Assembly (NCBI GenBank): GCA_963722815.1
Contig: CAVROM010000001.1
Span: forward strand, 1 to 64,000
Direction: 5' to 3'
Source: DASQFQ01 sp963722815
GTDB taxonomy: Bacteria; Actinomycetota; Thermoleophilia; Solirubrobacterales; Solirubrobacteraceae
DNA: 64,000 bases
Shown here: piece by piece, positions 51,208 through 62,098 of the stretch
Position numbering within the stretch: position 1 is the first letter of the stretch
How the letters are laid out: each line of letters begins with the position of its first letter
Notes under the pieces: model-generated
What the model saw: the letters and a program-made list of their open reading frames with translations, nothing else
Database searches by the model: none
What the model was told of the DNA's origin: nothing
Program-made: the position numbers and the translations under genes

Positions 51208-51947
51208 GCGAGCGACCGCGGGACTGGAACGCGGCCTCCTACCAGCGCGTCTCCGCGCCGCTGGAGGCGATGGGGCGCGAGATGCTCGACCGCCTCGAGC
51301 TGGACGGCGACGAGCGCGTGCTCGACGCCGGCTGCGGCACCGGGCGCGTCACCGCGGCGCTGGTCGAGCGGCTGCCGCGCGGCCACGTCGTGGCCGTCGA
51401 CGGCTCGCCCTCGATGGTCGAGCATGCCCGCGAGCGGCTCGGTCCGGGCGTCGAGGTGTTCGTCGCCGACCTGCTCGAGCTGGAGCTCGACGAGCCCGTC
51501 GACGCGATCCTCTCGACCGCCACCTTCCACTGGATCCCCGACCACGACCGGCTCTTCGAGCGCCTGTCCGCGGCGCTCCGCCCGGGCGGCCGGATCGTCG
51601 CCCAGTGCGGCGGGGCGGGCAACGTCGCGTCCGTGCAGGCGGCGATCGACGCCGTCGCCGAGCCAGCGCTCGAGGGCTGGCCGGGGCCGTGGAACTTCCA
51701 GTCGCCGGCGGACACCGCGGCGCGGCTGGAGCGGATCGGCTTCACCGGCATCCGCACCTGGCCCCAGGACGTGCGCGTCAAGCCCGACGACATGCGCGAG
51801 TACCTCGGCACCGTGATGCTCGGCTCGCACGTCGAGCGGATCCCTGAGCAGCGGCGCGCCGCGTTCGTCGAGGCCGTGCTCGCGGAGCTGCCGGAGCCGG
51901 CGATCGACTACGTCCGCCTCAACCTGATCGCCCGCAAGCCCGCCTGA
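51204..51947 (+). CDS. Class I SAM-dependent methyltransferase (trans-aconitate methyltransferase-like)
   Basis: A 247-residue methyltransferase. VLDAGCGTGRVTAALVERLP is motif I, HVVAVDGSPSMVEHARERL the acidic loop, and AILSTATFHWIPDHDRLFER and ALRPGGRIVAQCGGAGNV motifs IV-VI. The WNAASYQRVSAPL N-terminus and FHWIPD pattern fit the trans-aconitate 2-methyltransferase/small-molecule group. It begins in an ATGA overlap with pth. Substrate uncertain. Confidence 0.9.
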   Translation: MSERPRDWNAASYQRVSAPLEAMGREMLDRLELDGDERVLDAGCGTGRVTAALVERLPRGHVVAVDGSPSMVEHARERLGPGVEVFVADLLELELDEPVDAILSTATFHWIPDHDRLFERLSAALRPGGRIVAQCGGAGNVASVQAAIDAVAEPALEGWPGPWNFQSPADTAARLERIGFTGIRTWPQDVRVKPDDMREYLGTVMLGSHVERIPEQRRAAFVEAVLAELPEPAIDYVRLNLIARKPA

Positions 51948-52030
51948 ACCCGCGCACGCCGCTCCCGGGCGGCTCCGAGGTCTGACACGCCCCGCTCAGG
52001 GACAGGTCGCCGCGCGCCGACATAGGGCCC

Positions 52031-52651
52031 ATGAGCCTGCTTCGGCGCCGCCGGAAGCTCGAGCCGGTTCCCGCGTCGGCCGCCCCGCCCGCCGACGGCG
52101 CCGCCCCCTGCCACGACGCCTTCTCCCGCCGTCGTGCCACGGAGCCGATCGCGGGCGTGTTCGTGGACTGGGCGACCGCCGAGCACTACTGCGGCTTCGG
52201 CGCCGGCTATTGCGGCGTCTGGCACGCCGATGACCCGCTGACGCCGCTCGACCGCTTCGCCATCGGCCCGGCCGGGGTGCTCTCGGCCAACCTGCTGCTG
52301 CGCCGGCTCGAGCTGATCCCGCGGCTGTCGGCGCGCCGCCTGCCCGGCCCGCGCTTGATCGCGCGCGCCGACGACGTGATGCTGCTGCTCGCCGAGGAGC
52401 GCGTCGGCGAGGGCTTCCACGTCCACGCCGGTGTGGGGGAGACGGCGTGGTTCGTGCACGCCTTCGGCGTCGGCCCCATCCCCGAGCTGCCGGCCACCGA
52501 GCCCGGCAGCGCGATCCTCGGCGACGCGCTCGAGCGCGCGCTCGACGACTGGGGCCCGGTCGACTGGGCGGCGGTGCCCGCCGCCGTCCCGCGCGGCCTG
52601 TTCGACACGCTGGCGTGGGCGCTCCGGGTCGCGGAGGCGGCCGCGTCATAG
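52031..52651 (+). CDS. Hypothetical protein, unknown
   Basis: A 206-residue protein without signal peptide. Features include VFVDWATAEHYCGFGAGYCG, LIARADDVMLLLAEERVGEG and HAGVGETAWFVHAFGVGPIP. It is rich in aromatic residues and has two close cysteines. No family is recognised. It starts at ATG 52031 with a weak ribosome binding site; its TAG stop starts the mfd -10. Confidence 0.6.
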   Translation: MSLLRRRRKLEPVPASAAPPADGAAPCHDAFSRRRATEPIAGVFVDWATAEHYCGFGAGYCGVWHADDPLTPLDRFAIGPAGVLSANLLLRRLELIPRLSARRLPGPRLIARADDVMLLLAEERVGEGFHVHAGVGETAWFVHAFGVGPIPELPATEPGSAILGDALERALDDWGPVDWAAVPAAVPRGLFDTLAWALRVAEAAAS

Positions 52652-52654
52652 ACT
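52649..52654 (+). promoter_or_regulatory. -10 of mfd, overlapping the previous stop codon
   Basis: TAGACT begins with the upstream gene's TAG stop and ends eight bases before GTG 52663. Confidence 0.5.
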
Positions 52655-52662
52655 CGGCGGGG

Positions 52663-55989
<3,327 letters not shown>

Positions 55990-56001
55990 GAGTTGACCCG
56001 C

Positions 56002-56007
56002 TACCCT
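56002..56007 (+). promoter_or_regulatory. -10 element of the foldase gene
   Basis: TACCCT ends eight bases before GTG 56016. Confidence 0.45.
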
Positions 56008-56015
56008 CGATCCGC

Positions 56016-57179
56016 GTGATGATGAAGACGAAGCTGTGCACCCTGGCGCTCGGCGCCTTTTTTGTGCCCGCCGCGATCTTCGCCGGGTGCGGCGGAGTCC
56101 CGGGCGACGCCGTCGCGACCGTCGACGGCACCTCGATCTCGAAGAGCGATTTCGACCACTGGATGACCGTCGCCGCCAAGTCCGGCGGCCAGAGCGGCGC
56201 GGCGGCGCCCAAGCCGCCCGCCTTCGCGGACTGCATCAAGCAGAAGCGCAAGACGACGCCGGCGCCGGCCAAGGGCCAGCCGAAGGTCACCGACTCCCAG
56301 CTCAAGACCCAGTGCAAGCAGGAGTACAACTCGCTGCGCGACCAGGTGATGCAGCTGCTCGTCTCCTTCGAATGGATCGAGGGCGAGGCGAAGGCGAAGA
56401 ACATCAAGGTCTCCGACAAGGAGGTCAAGGCGTCGTTCGACAAGCAGAAGAAGCAGGCGTTCCCGAAGGCCGCGGACTTCGACAAGTTCCTCAAGGACTC
56501 CGGCCAGACCGAGGGCGACATCCTCAAGCGCGTCCGCCTCGACACGCTCTCCAACAAGATCCGCGACAAGGTGACGAAGGGCAAGGACAAGGTCACCGAC
56601 GCCCAGATCGCCGCCTTCTACAACAAGAACAAGGCGCGCTTCGCGCAGCCCGAGCGGCGCGACCTGCGGATCGTCCTGACCAAGGACAAGGCCAAGGCCG
56701 AGAAGGCCAAGAAGGCGATCGAGGGCGGCCAGTCGTTCGAGTCCGTGGCCAAGAAGTACTCGATCGATCAGGCGTCGAAGGCGCAGGGCGGCAAGCTGCC
56801 GGCCGTCGCCAAGGGCCAGCAGGAGAAGGCGCTCGACACCGCGATCTTCGCCGCCGACAAGGGCAAGCTGACCGGCCCGGTCAAGACCCAGTTCGGCTAC
56901 TACGTCTTCGAGGTCACCAAGATCAACAAGGCCACCCAGCAGACGCTGGACCAGGCCAAGGCGACGATCAAGCAGACGCTCGCGTCGCAGAACCAGCAGA
57001 AGTCGCTCGACTCGTTCGTCAAGTCCTTCCGCAAGCGCTGGAAGGCGAAGACGGAGTGTCGCGACGCCTACCGCACGCAGGACTGCAAGAACGCGCCGAA
57101 GGCGACGCCGACGCCGTCGGCCACCGCGCCGGCGACGCAGACGGTCCAGCCCACCGCGACGGCGACGCCGAAGAACTGA
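56016..57179 (+). CDS. PrsA/SurA-like peptidyl-prolyl isomerase lipoprotein
   Basis: A 387-residue exported foldase. The signal peptide ends in a lipobox (IFAGC, near residue 25). The N-terminal region begins AVATVDGTSISKSDFDHWM, as in SurA/PrsA chaperones. The parvulin domain is at about 200-300: ARFAQPERRDLRIVLTKDKA, FESVAKKYSIDQASKAQGGK and GPVKTQFGYYVFEVTKI. It helps secreted proteins fold outside the membrane. The tail is Thr/Pro-rich. GTG 56016, ATG 56019 and 56022 are all possible. CTGA overlap with mazG. Confidence 0.9.
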   Translation: MMMKTKLCTLALGAFFVPAAIFAGCGGVPGDAVATVDGTSISKSDFDHWMTVAAKSGGQSGAAAPKPPAFADCIKQKRKTTPAPAKGQPKVTDSQLKTQCKQEYNSLRDQVMQLLVSFEWIEGEAKAKNIKVSDKEVKASFDKQKKQAFPKAADFDKFLKDSGQTEGDILKRVRLDTLSNKIRDKVTKGKDKVTDAQIAAFYNKNKARFAQPERRDLRIVLTKDKAKAEKAKKAIEGGQSFESVAKKYSIDQASKAQGGKLPAVAKGQQEKALDTAIFAADKGKLTGPVKTQFGYYVFEVTKINKATQQTLDQAKATIKQTLASQNQQKSLDSFVKSFRKRWKAKTECRDAYRTQDCKNAPKATPTPSATAPATQTVQPTATATPKN

Positions 57180-57964
57180 GCGACCCCACGCACTCCGCAG
57201 CGGCGGTTGAGCGCCTCGACGCGCTCACCCGTCGCCTGCGCGTGGAGTGCCCCTGGGATCGCGAGCAGGACGAGCGCTCGATCGTCCCGCACACGGTGGA
57301 GGAGGCCTACGAGCTGGCCGCCGCCGCCCATTCGGGGGACGACGCCAAGCTGCTCGACGAGCTCGGTGACGTGCTCTTCCAGGTTCACTTCCTGGCGCTG
57401 CTGCTGGAGGAGCGGGGGGCCGGGTCGTTCGCCGACGTCGCCGAGCACGTGCGCCAGAAGCTGATCCGGCGCCACCCGCACATCTTCGGCGAGGTCGAGG
57501 TGGAGGGGGCGGCGCAGGTGCTGCGCAACTGGGACGCGATCAAGCGCGAGGAGCCCGGGCGCGAGCCGGGGATCTTCGGCGAGGTGCCCGAGAACCTGCC
57601 CGGGCCGCTCTACGCGCGCAAGGTGCAGCGCCGGGCGGCCTCCTCGGGCTTCGACTTCGAGCACGTGCCCTACGACGCGGTCGAGGGCGAGCTCGAGGAG
57701 CTGCGCGAGGCCGAGGGCGACCGTGAGGCCTCCTTCCACGAGGTCGGCGACGTGCTGTTCGCGGCGGTCAACGTCGCGCGCAAGCTGAAGGTCGATCCGG
57801 AGCTCGCGCTGCGGGCGGCGTCGGAGCGCTTCCGCGGGCGCGTGCAGACCGCGGCCGACCTCGCCGCGCGAGCGGGCGCGGACTGGAACGATCTGGGGCC
57901 GAACGCGCAGCTGGGCTACTACGCCCAGGCGCGCCTCGCCGAGCGACAAGGAGATTCCGAGTGA
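57176..57964 (+). CDS. mazG: Nucleoside triphosphate pyrophosphohydrolase MazG, CTG start
   Basis: A 262-residue MazG that hydrolyses NTPs to NMPs, cleaning the nucleotide pool. VERLDALTRRLRVECPWDRE contains the conserved CPWD, and HTVEEAYELAAAA plus LLDELGDVLFQVHFLALLLE supply the ExxE and ExxD metal motifs, repeated in the C-terminal half (EVGDVLFAAVNVARKL). The first in-frame GTG lies two codons before CPWD and would remove the first helix. CTG 57176, in a CTGA overlap with the foldase gene, keeps it. It overlaps eno by GTGA. Confidence 0.92.
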   Translation: MSDPTHSAAAVERLDALTRRLRVECPWDREQDERSIVPHTVEEAYELAAAAHSGDDAKLLDELGDVLFQVHFLALLLEERGAGSFADVAEHVRQKLIRRHPHIFGEVEVEGAAQVLRNWDAIKREEPGREPGIFGEVPENLPGPLYARKVQRRAASSGFDFEHVPYDAVEGELEELREAEGDREASFHEVGDVLFAAVNVARKLKVDPELALRAASERFRGRVQTAADLAARAGADWNDLGPNAQLGYYAQARLAERQGDSE

Positions 57965-59235
57965 GCCAGATCGAGACCGTCCACGCCCGCCAGATCCTCG
58001 ATTCCCGTGGGAACCCGACGGTCGAGGTCGACATCGTCCTGCGCTCGGGCGCCGCGGGCCGCGCCGCGGTGCCGTCCGGCGCCTCCACCGGCGAGTTCGA
58101 GGCGACCGAGCTGCGCGACGGCGGGGACGCGTGGATGGGCAAGGGCGTCTCCAAGGCGGTCGGCAACGTCAACGGCGAGATCGCCGAGGCGGTCGCCGGC
58201 GTCGACGCGCTCGACCAGCAGGGGCTCGACCGCGCCTTGTGCGACCTCGACGGCACGCCGAACAAGGAGCGGCTGGGGGCCAACGCGATCCTCGGGGTGT
58301 CGCTGGCGGGCGCGCGGGCGGCCGCGATGGAGCAGGGGCTGCCGCTGTGGCGCTACCTCGGCGGCGACGAGGCGCGGATCCTCCCGGTGCCGATGATGAA
58401 CGTACTCAACGGTGGGGCGCACGCCGACAACTCGGTCGACTTCCAGGAATTCATGGTCGTGCCGGTCGGGGCGTCCTCGTTCGCGGAGTGCCTGCGGATG
58501 GGCGCCGAGGTCTTCCACAACCTGAAGAAGTGGCTGCACGACCAGGGCATGGGCGGCGGCGTCGGCGACGAGGGCGGCTTCGCCCCGAACCTGTCGTCGA
58601 ACGAGGCGGCGCTGGACGTGCTGATGAAGGGCATCGAGGCGGCGGGCTACACGCCGGGCGAGGACATCGTGATCGCGCTGGACCCGGCGACGAGCGAGAT
58701 CTTCGACGACGGCCGCTACAACCTCGAGCACGAGGGGCGCACGCTGTCGCCGGACGAGATGGCCGGCTACTGGGGCGACATGGCCTCCCGCTACCCGATC
58801 CTCTCGATCGAGGACGGGATGGACGAGGAGGACTGGGACGGCTGGAAGGGCCTCACGCAGCTGCTCGGCGACAAGATCCAGCTCGTGGGCGACGACCTGT
58901 TCGTCACCAACACCGAGCGGCTCAAGCGCGGGATCGACTCCGGCGTCGCCAACTCGATCCTCATCAAGGTCAACCAGATCGGGACGCTCTCAGAGACCCT
59001 GCAGGCGATCGACATGGCCCGCGCGGCCGGCTACACCGCGGTCATGTCCCACCGCTCGGGCGAGACCGAGGACACGACGATCGCCGACCTCGCCGTGGCC
59101 ACCGGCTGCGGTCAGATCAAGACCGGCGCGCCGTCGCGATCGGACCGCGTGGCGAAGTACAACCAGCTGCTCCGGATCGAGGAGGCGCTGGGGGACAAGG
59201 CCGAGTTCCCCGGCCGCTCGGTGTTCCGCGGATAA
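57961..59235 (+). CDS. eno: Enolase
   Basis: A 424-residue glycolytic enzyme (2-phosphoglycerate to PEP). ARQILDSRGNPTVEVDI starts the protein, GASTGEFEATELRDG is the flexible loop, GGGVGDEGGFAPN carries the acid, and SILIKVNQIGTLSETLQAI plus VMSHRSGETEDTTIADLAV are the signature. AAGGAG lies nine bases before GTG 57961. Its TAA stop is inside repeat B copy 1. Confidence 0.98.
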   Translation: MSQIETVHARQILDSRGNPTVEVDIVLRSGAAGRAAVPSGASTGEFEATELRDGGDAWMGKGVSKAVGNVNGEIAEAVAGVDALDQQGLDRALCDLDGTPNKERLGANAILGVSLAGARAAAMEQGLPLWRYLGGDEARILPVPMMNVLNGGAHADNSVDFQEFMVVPVGASSFAECLRMGAEVFHNLKKWLHDQGMGGGVGDEGGFAPNLSSNEAALDVLMKGIEAAGYTPGEDIVIALDPATSEIFDDGRYNLEHEGRTLSPDEMAGYWGDMASRYPILSIEDGMDEEDWDGWKGLTQLLGDKIQLVGDDLFVTNTERLKRGIDSGVANSILIKVNQIGTLSETLQAIDMARAAGYTAVMSHRSGETEDTTIADLAVATGCGQIKTGAPSRSDRVAKYNQLLRIEEALGDKAEFPGRSVFRG

Positions 59236-59292
59236 GGGTTTCGCCTGCCAGGCAAGTGTGACTTCGTCCGAACTTGCCTTCGGCGACGTTAC
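59230..59292 (+). repeat. Palindromic repeat B, copy 1 (stop-codon embedded)
   Basis: It begins with GGATAA, the last codon and stop of eno. The inner stem AGGCAAG (59250-59256) / CTTGCCT (59273-59279) and outer stem CGCC (59242-59245) / GGCG (59282-59285) are perfect. It ends GACGTTAC. Confidence 0.75.
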
Positions 59293-59341
59293 TTTGGTTG
59301 CAGAGGAAGGGTGTGGGTCGCGTCGAACGAAGGCGCAACGG

Positions 59342-59644
59342 ATGGCCCATGCGCACACTCGTATCCGCTGGGACCGCCTGGGCCGCTGGGCGCTGCTGTT
59401 CGTCCTCGCGCTCGTCCTCTACCTCTACATCGGCCCGCTGCGCACCTGGGTCTCAACGTGGCAGGAGGCGAAGCAGAAGCGCGGCGAGGTCGCGACGCTG
59501 CGCGCCGAGAACCAGAAGCTGCGCGCCCACCAGGCGTCGCTGCAGGGCGACTCCGCGCTCGAGCGCGAGGCCCGGCGGCTCGGCATGGTGAAGGCCGGCG
59601 AGCGCGCGTACATCGTCGAAGGACTGCCGAAGCCCGCTCGCTAG
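59342..59644 (+). CDS. FtsB/DivIC-family septum formation initiator
   Basis: A 100-residue single-pass protein: a short basic N-terminus, one membrane helix (RWALLFVLALVLYLYIG) and a long coiled coil (WQEAKQKRGEVATLRAENQK, LQGDSALEREARRLGMVKAG). That is the FtsB/DivIC layout of divisome proteins that link FtsL/FtsQ. ATG 59342 is used. In actinobacteria it commonly sits behind eno. Its TAG stop opens two tandem copies of repeat A. Confidence 0.88.
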   Translation: MAHAHTRIRWDRLGRWALLFVLALVLYLYIGPLRTWVSTWQEAKQKRGEVATLRAENQKLRAHQASLQGDSALEREARRLGMVKAGERAYIVEGLPKPAR

Positions 59645-59683
59645 GCGCCAAGCCAGGCAGCTTGCTGCCTAGCGGGGGGCTAG
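59642..59683 (+). repeat. Palindromic repeat A, copy 4
   Basis: It begins with the TAG stop of the ftsB-like gene. Hairpin AGGCAGC-TT-GCTGCCT at 59655-59670, then AGCGGGGGGCTAG. Confidence 0.8.
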
Positions 59684-59721
59684 GCGCCAAGCCAGGCAGC
59701 TTGCTGCCTAGCGGGGGGTAG
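59681..59721 (+). repeat. Palindromic repeat A, copy 5 (tandem, 39-bp period)
   Basis: Identical to copy 4 in the core, hairpin at 59694-59709. Its final TAG is the start of the next gene's TAGCCT -10. Confidence 0.8.
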
Positions 59722-59724
59722 CCT
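59719..59724 (+). promoter_or_regulatory. -10 element of the 59732 gene
   Basis: TAGCCT ends seven bases before GTG 59732 and begins with the last three bases of repeat A copy 5. Confidence 0.5.
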
Positions 59725-59731
59725 GGACGCG

Positions 59732-60052
59732 GTGCCGTACGACACCGCTTCCGACCAGTGGGCGGCGGGCCTCCGCCGCCTCGAGACCGCCCCGCCCGAC
59801 CAGCGCCCCGTCCTCGAGCGGGTGACGCGTCAGATCCAGGACGAGCTGCGCCGCCGGCTCGGCGGCCCGTTCACCTCGGAGGAGCTGGCCGACCTCTACG
59901 ACCAGGACACGGGCTGGACCTCAGACCTCGCCTACGCGCTCGCGCCGGAGCAGCCGTACGCCTGGGACTCCCGCGTCGTCACGGACGCCGCCTTCGCCCG
60001 CTATCTGCGTGAGGCGACGGATTATGCCGGGGGAAGAAGGACGTCCGGATAA
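59732..60052 (+). CDS. Hypothetical protein, unknown
   Basis: A 106-residue soluble helical protein (QWAAGLRRLETAPPDQRPVL, VTRQIQDELRRRLGGPFTSE, ELADLYDQDTGWTSDLAYAL). No family recognised. The intact frame, -10 spacing and its place after an ftsB-like gene support it. Its TAA stop is inside repeat B copy 2. Confidence 0.68.
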   Translation: MPYDTASDQWAAGLRRLETAPPDQRPVLERVTRQIQDELRRRLGGPFTSEELADLYDQDTGWTSDLAYALAPEQPYAWDSRVVTDAAFARYLREATDYAGGRRTSG

Positions 60053-60106
60053 GGGTTTCGCCTGCCAGGCAAGCTGACTTGTCGAACTTGCCTTCGGCGA
60101 CGTTAC
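60047..60106 (+). repeat. Palindromic repeat B, copy 2 (supplies stops on both strands)
   Basis: It starts with GGATAA, the end of the 59732 gene. Stem AGGCAAG (60067-60073) / CTTGCCT (60087-60093), then TCGGCGACGTTAC; TTA at 60103-60105 is the stop of the convergent GNAT gene. Confidence 0.75.
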
Positions 60107-60873
60107 GTTGGAGGCTTGCGAGTGAAGTTCAAATACCGGTCCACGGTCTGGAACCCGAGCCGCTCGTAGAGCCGCTGCGGCCAGTCGTCGGCGTCGGCCA
60201 TGATCATCACGAGGTCGTCGCCGCGCTCGCGGGCCGCGGCGATCGCCGCGCGGACGACCACGCTGGCCAGCCCGTGGCCGCGGTGGGCCGCGGCGGTGTA
60301 GACGGACTCGACCTGGCCGACCCCGTCGAAGCCGAGGAGCTCGCAGGACGCGGCGGGCTCGCCGTTGCGCTCGCAGACGAAGTAGCGGGCGCCGCTGCGC
60401 GTGGCGCTGTCGGCGTCGGAGTCGGCCAGATCGCGCGCCTCGGCCTCGCCCATGCTCTCGCGATACCACGCCTCCATCAGCGGGCGGACGGCCTCGAAGC
60501 CCGTCTCGCGCACCTCGGCGTGCGTGTCGCCTCGCGTGTCGGCGCCGTGCAGCGCCATCACGACGATCGTCTCCGCGGTCCAGCCCGCGGCGGTGAAGCC
60601 GTTCGCCAGCCCGTCGCCGCCGCTCAGGACCTGGATCTTGCGGTGGCGCAGGCCCGCCGGCGCCTGCAGCCGCTCGGCCTCCGCGAGCAGCTCCTCGGCG
60701 GACACGCCGGTGGCGTCCTCGACGAGGAGCAGGTTGAGGTCCCACTTCGTCGGGTGCTCGGGCGTGAAGACCGCGAGCCCGTGGGCGAACGGCTCGCTGC
60801 GCGTGGCGGCCCGCTGGAAGTGCTGCAGCTGGTACGCCCGCAGGCGCCCGAGCTCAGTCTTCGTCCTCGTCAC
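60103..60873 (-). CDS. GNAT-family N-acetyltransferase
   Basis: A 256-residue protein. The C-terminal GNAT domain has SVYTAAAHRGHGLASVVVRA, the RxxGxA acetyl-CoA loop, and DADDWPQRLYERLGF, the last helix-strand. The N-terminal half (FTPEHPTKWDLNLLLVED) is a degenerate GNAT-like repeat. It transfers an acetyl group from acetyl-CoA to an unknown amine. GTG 60873 overlaps the upstream gene by 20 bases. Confidence 0.85.
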   Translation of the reverse strand: MTRTKTELGRLRAYQLQHFQRAATRSEPFAHGLAVFTPEHPTKWDLNLLLVEDATGVSAEELLAEAERLQAPAGLRHRKIQVLSGGDGLANGFTAAGWTAETIVVMALHGADTRGDTHAEVRETGFEAVRPLMEAWYRESMGEAEARDLADSDADSATRSGARYFVCERNGEPAASCELLGFDGVGQVESVYTAAAHRGHGLASVVVRAAIAAARERGDDLVMIMADADDWPQRLYERLGFQTVDRYLNFTRKPPT

Positions 60874-61418
60874 CGCCGCCGGCCCGCTTGATCACGATCT
60901 GGTCCTCCTCGATCGTGACCTCGACGGGACGGTGGCCCGCCCAGTGCTCGGCGTAGACCGGGTCGTCCTCGACGGCGGGATCGAGCCACAGGCCGTAGCC
61001 CTCCTCGCCGTGGTCGAACGTGCCCTCGAGCGGCCCGGTGCGCTTGCGGCCGCGGCCGCCACGGCGAGCGGCGCGACGACGGGGCGCGGGCTTCTTCTCC
61101 GCGTCGTCCTCGTCTACCGTCCTCCTCCTCGGCGGCGCGCTTGGCGGCCTCCTCGGCGAGCTTCGCCTCCTCCTCGGCGCGGCGGGCCTCCTCGGCCTCG
61201 AGCTCCGCGGCGATGGCGGCATCGTCCTCGGCGCGCAGGTCGACCTCTTCGGGGGCGCCGGCGCTCTCGCCGTCGGCCTCGAGCTCGTTCTCCCGCTTGA
61301 AGGACTGGATCTGCTGCACCGTCACCTCTAGCTGGTGGGCGATCCAGGCGTCGGTGCGGCCCTGGCGGACCCACCCCCGGATCTGATTCAACTGCGGACG
61401 CAGCGACCTGCGACTCAT
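60854..61418 (-). CDS. Conserved HTH-like protein with charged linker, frameshifted
   Basis: About 187 residues. The N-terminal RPQLNQIRGWVRQGRTDAWI and AHQLEVTVQQIQSFKRENEL look like a small helix-turn-helix. A Glu/Ala-rich region (ELEAEEARRAEEEAKLAEEA) and a basic segment follow; the C-terminal domain is GTFDHGEEGYGLWLDPAVED and VEVTIEEDQIVIKRAGG. A one-base insertion near 61117 shifts the frame in a low-complexity region. No named family. Confidence 0.7.
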
Positions 61419-61429
61419 GGCGGGCGGGG

Positions 61430-61435
61430 AGACTA
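61430..61435 (-). promoter_or_regulatory. -10 candidate of the 60854-61418 gene
   Basis: TAGTCT on the minus strand ends eleven bases before ATG 61418. Confidence 0.35.
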
Positions 61436-61542
61436 GCGCACCCACTACGGCGCTCGGGTGCAGGCCCCATTGGTCTAGTGTCGAAAACGGTCTAGCCTTC
61501 CCCTCGTGGGGTAACGGACACAAACATCGCTCGACTCGGCAG

Positions 61543-61550
61543 GGAGACGG
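61543..61550 (+). promoter_or_regulatory. Shine-Dalgarno of csrA with CsrA-site resemblance
   Basis: AGGGAGAC, inside GCAGGGAGAC, lies about five to ten bases before ATG 61555. Seven of eight positions of CANGGANG match CAGGGAGA. Confidence 0.35.
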
Positions 61551-61554
61551 CGGC

Positions 61555-61791
61555 ATGTTGGTACTGACCCGGAAGTCAAATCAATCGATCATGATCGGCG
61601 ACGACATCGAGGTCTCGGTGTTGTCGATCATGGGCGAGAAGGTCCGGATCGGGATCCAGGCTCCTCGGGACATTCCGGTGTTCCGCAAGGAGGTCTATCT
61701 CGAGATCCAGCAGGAGAACGTGGCTGCGGGCGCTTCAGCGCGCGCGGAGGTCGACGACGCCTTGAAGAAGCTGAGCTCCAAGGAGAAGTAG
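61555..61791 (+). CDS. csrA: Carbon storage regulator / translational repressor CsrA
   Basis: A 78-residue RNA-binding protein that blocks ribosome binding on target mRNAs. LVLTRKSNQSIMIGDDIEV is the N-terminal RNA-binding strand with Leu4 and Arg6, MGEKVRIGIQAPRDIPVFRK the core with Arg44-equivalent. The length is somewhat longer than the E. coli 61 residues. Preceded by CAGGGAG, close to the CsrA-binding consensus, which suggests autoregulation. CsrA in an actinobacterium usually goes with flagella; no flagellar gene is in this window. Confidence 0.95.
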   Translation: MLVLTRKSNQSIMIGDDIEVSVLSIMGEKVRIGIQAPRDIPVFRKEVYLEIQQENVAAGASARAEVDDALKKLSSKEK

Positions 61792-61805
61792 GGCTCTAAG
61801 GCTCT

Positions 61806-61835
61806 GGATAGGGGTTTCGCCTGCGGCGACGTTAC
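61806..61835 (+). repeat. Palindromic repeat B, collapsed copy
   Basis: GGATAGGGGTTTCGCC then TGCGGCGACGTTACG. The inner stem is missing and the outer CGCC-TGC-GGCG hairpin remains. It lies 15 bases after the csrA stop. Confidence 0.65.
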
Positions 61836-61838
61836 GCG

Positions 61839-62084
61839 CTAGCCCATCACGTAATAGAGCGTCTCGAACATCGCGACCGTCACGATGACGGCCGTCGCGA
61901 TGAGCGTGAGCAGCACGAGCCAGAACCGCAGGGAACCCTGCTTCTTGGTGCGCTCGAGGTGACGCACCTGCGTCCGCCGGATCGCCTGCCGCTGGATGCG
62001 CTCGCGGCGCTCCCGGTCGGCGTCGATCTCCTCGACGAAGGCGGCCTCGAAATCGGCCAGGCTCTGTCGCATGCGCGTTGCCAC
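61839..62084 (-). CDS. Small membrane protein, unknown
   Basis: An 81-residue protein with a charged N-terminal helix (RQSLADFEAAFVEEIDADRE, RRERIQRQAIRRTQVRHLER) and one C-terminal membrane helix (FWLVLLTLIATAVIVTVAMF). Unknown family. GTG 62084 sits eight bases behind TAAGAT, whereas ATG 62072 has no such signal. Confidence 0.68.
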   Translation of the reverse strand: MATRMRQSLADFEAAFVEEIDADRERRERIQRQAIRRTQVRHLERTKKQGSLRFWLVLLTLIATAVIVTVAMFETLYYVMG

Positions 62085-62092
62085 GGCAGAAG

Positions 62093-62098
62093 ATCTTA
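62093..62098 (-). promoter_or_regulatory. -10 element of the 61839-62084 gene
   Basis: TAAGAT on the minus strand ends eight bases before GTG 62084. Confidence 0.5.

Noticed and set aside
59642..59721. The two tandem A copies as a short CRISPR array or a transposon end.
   Set aside because: No spacer lies between them, no cas or transposase gene is near, and dispersed single copies occur elsewhere.
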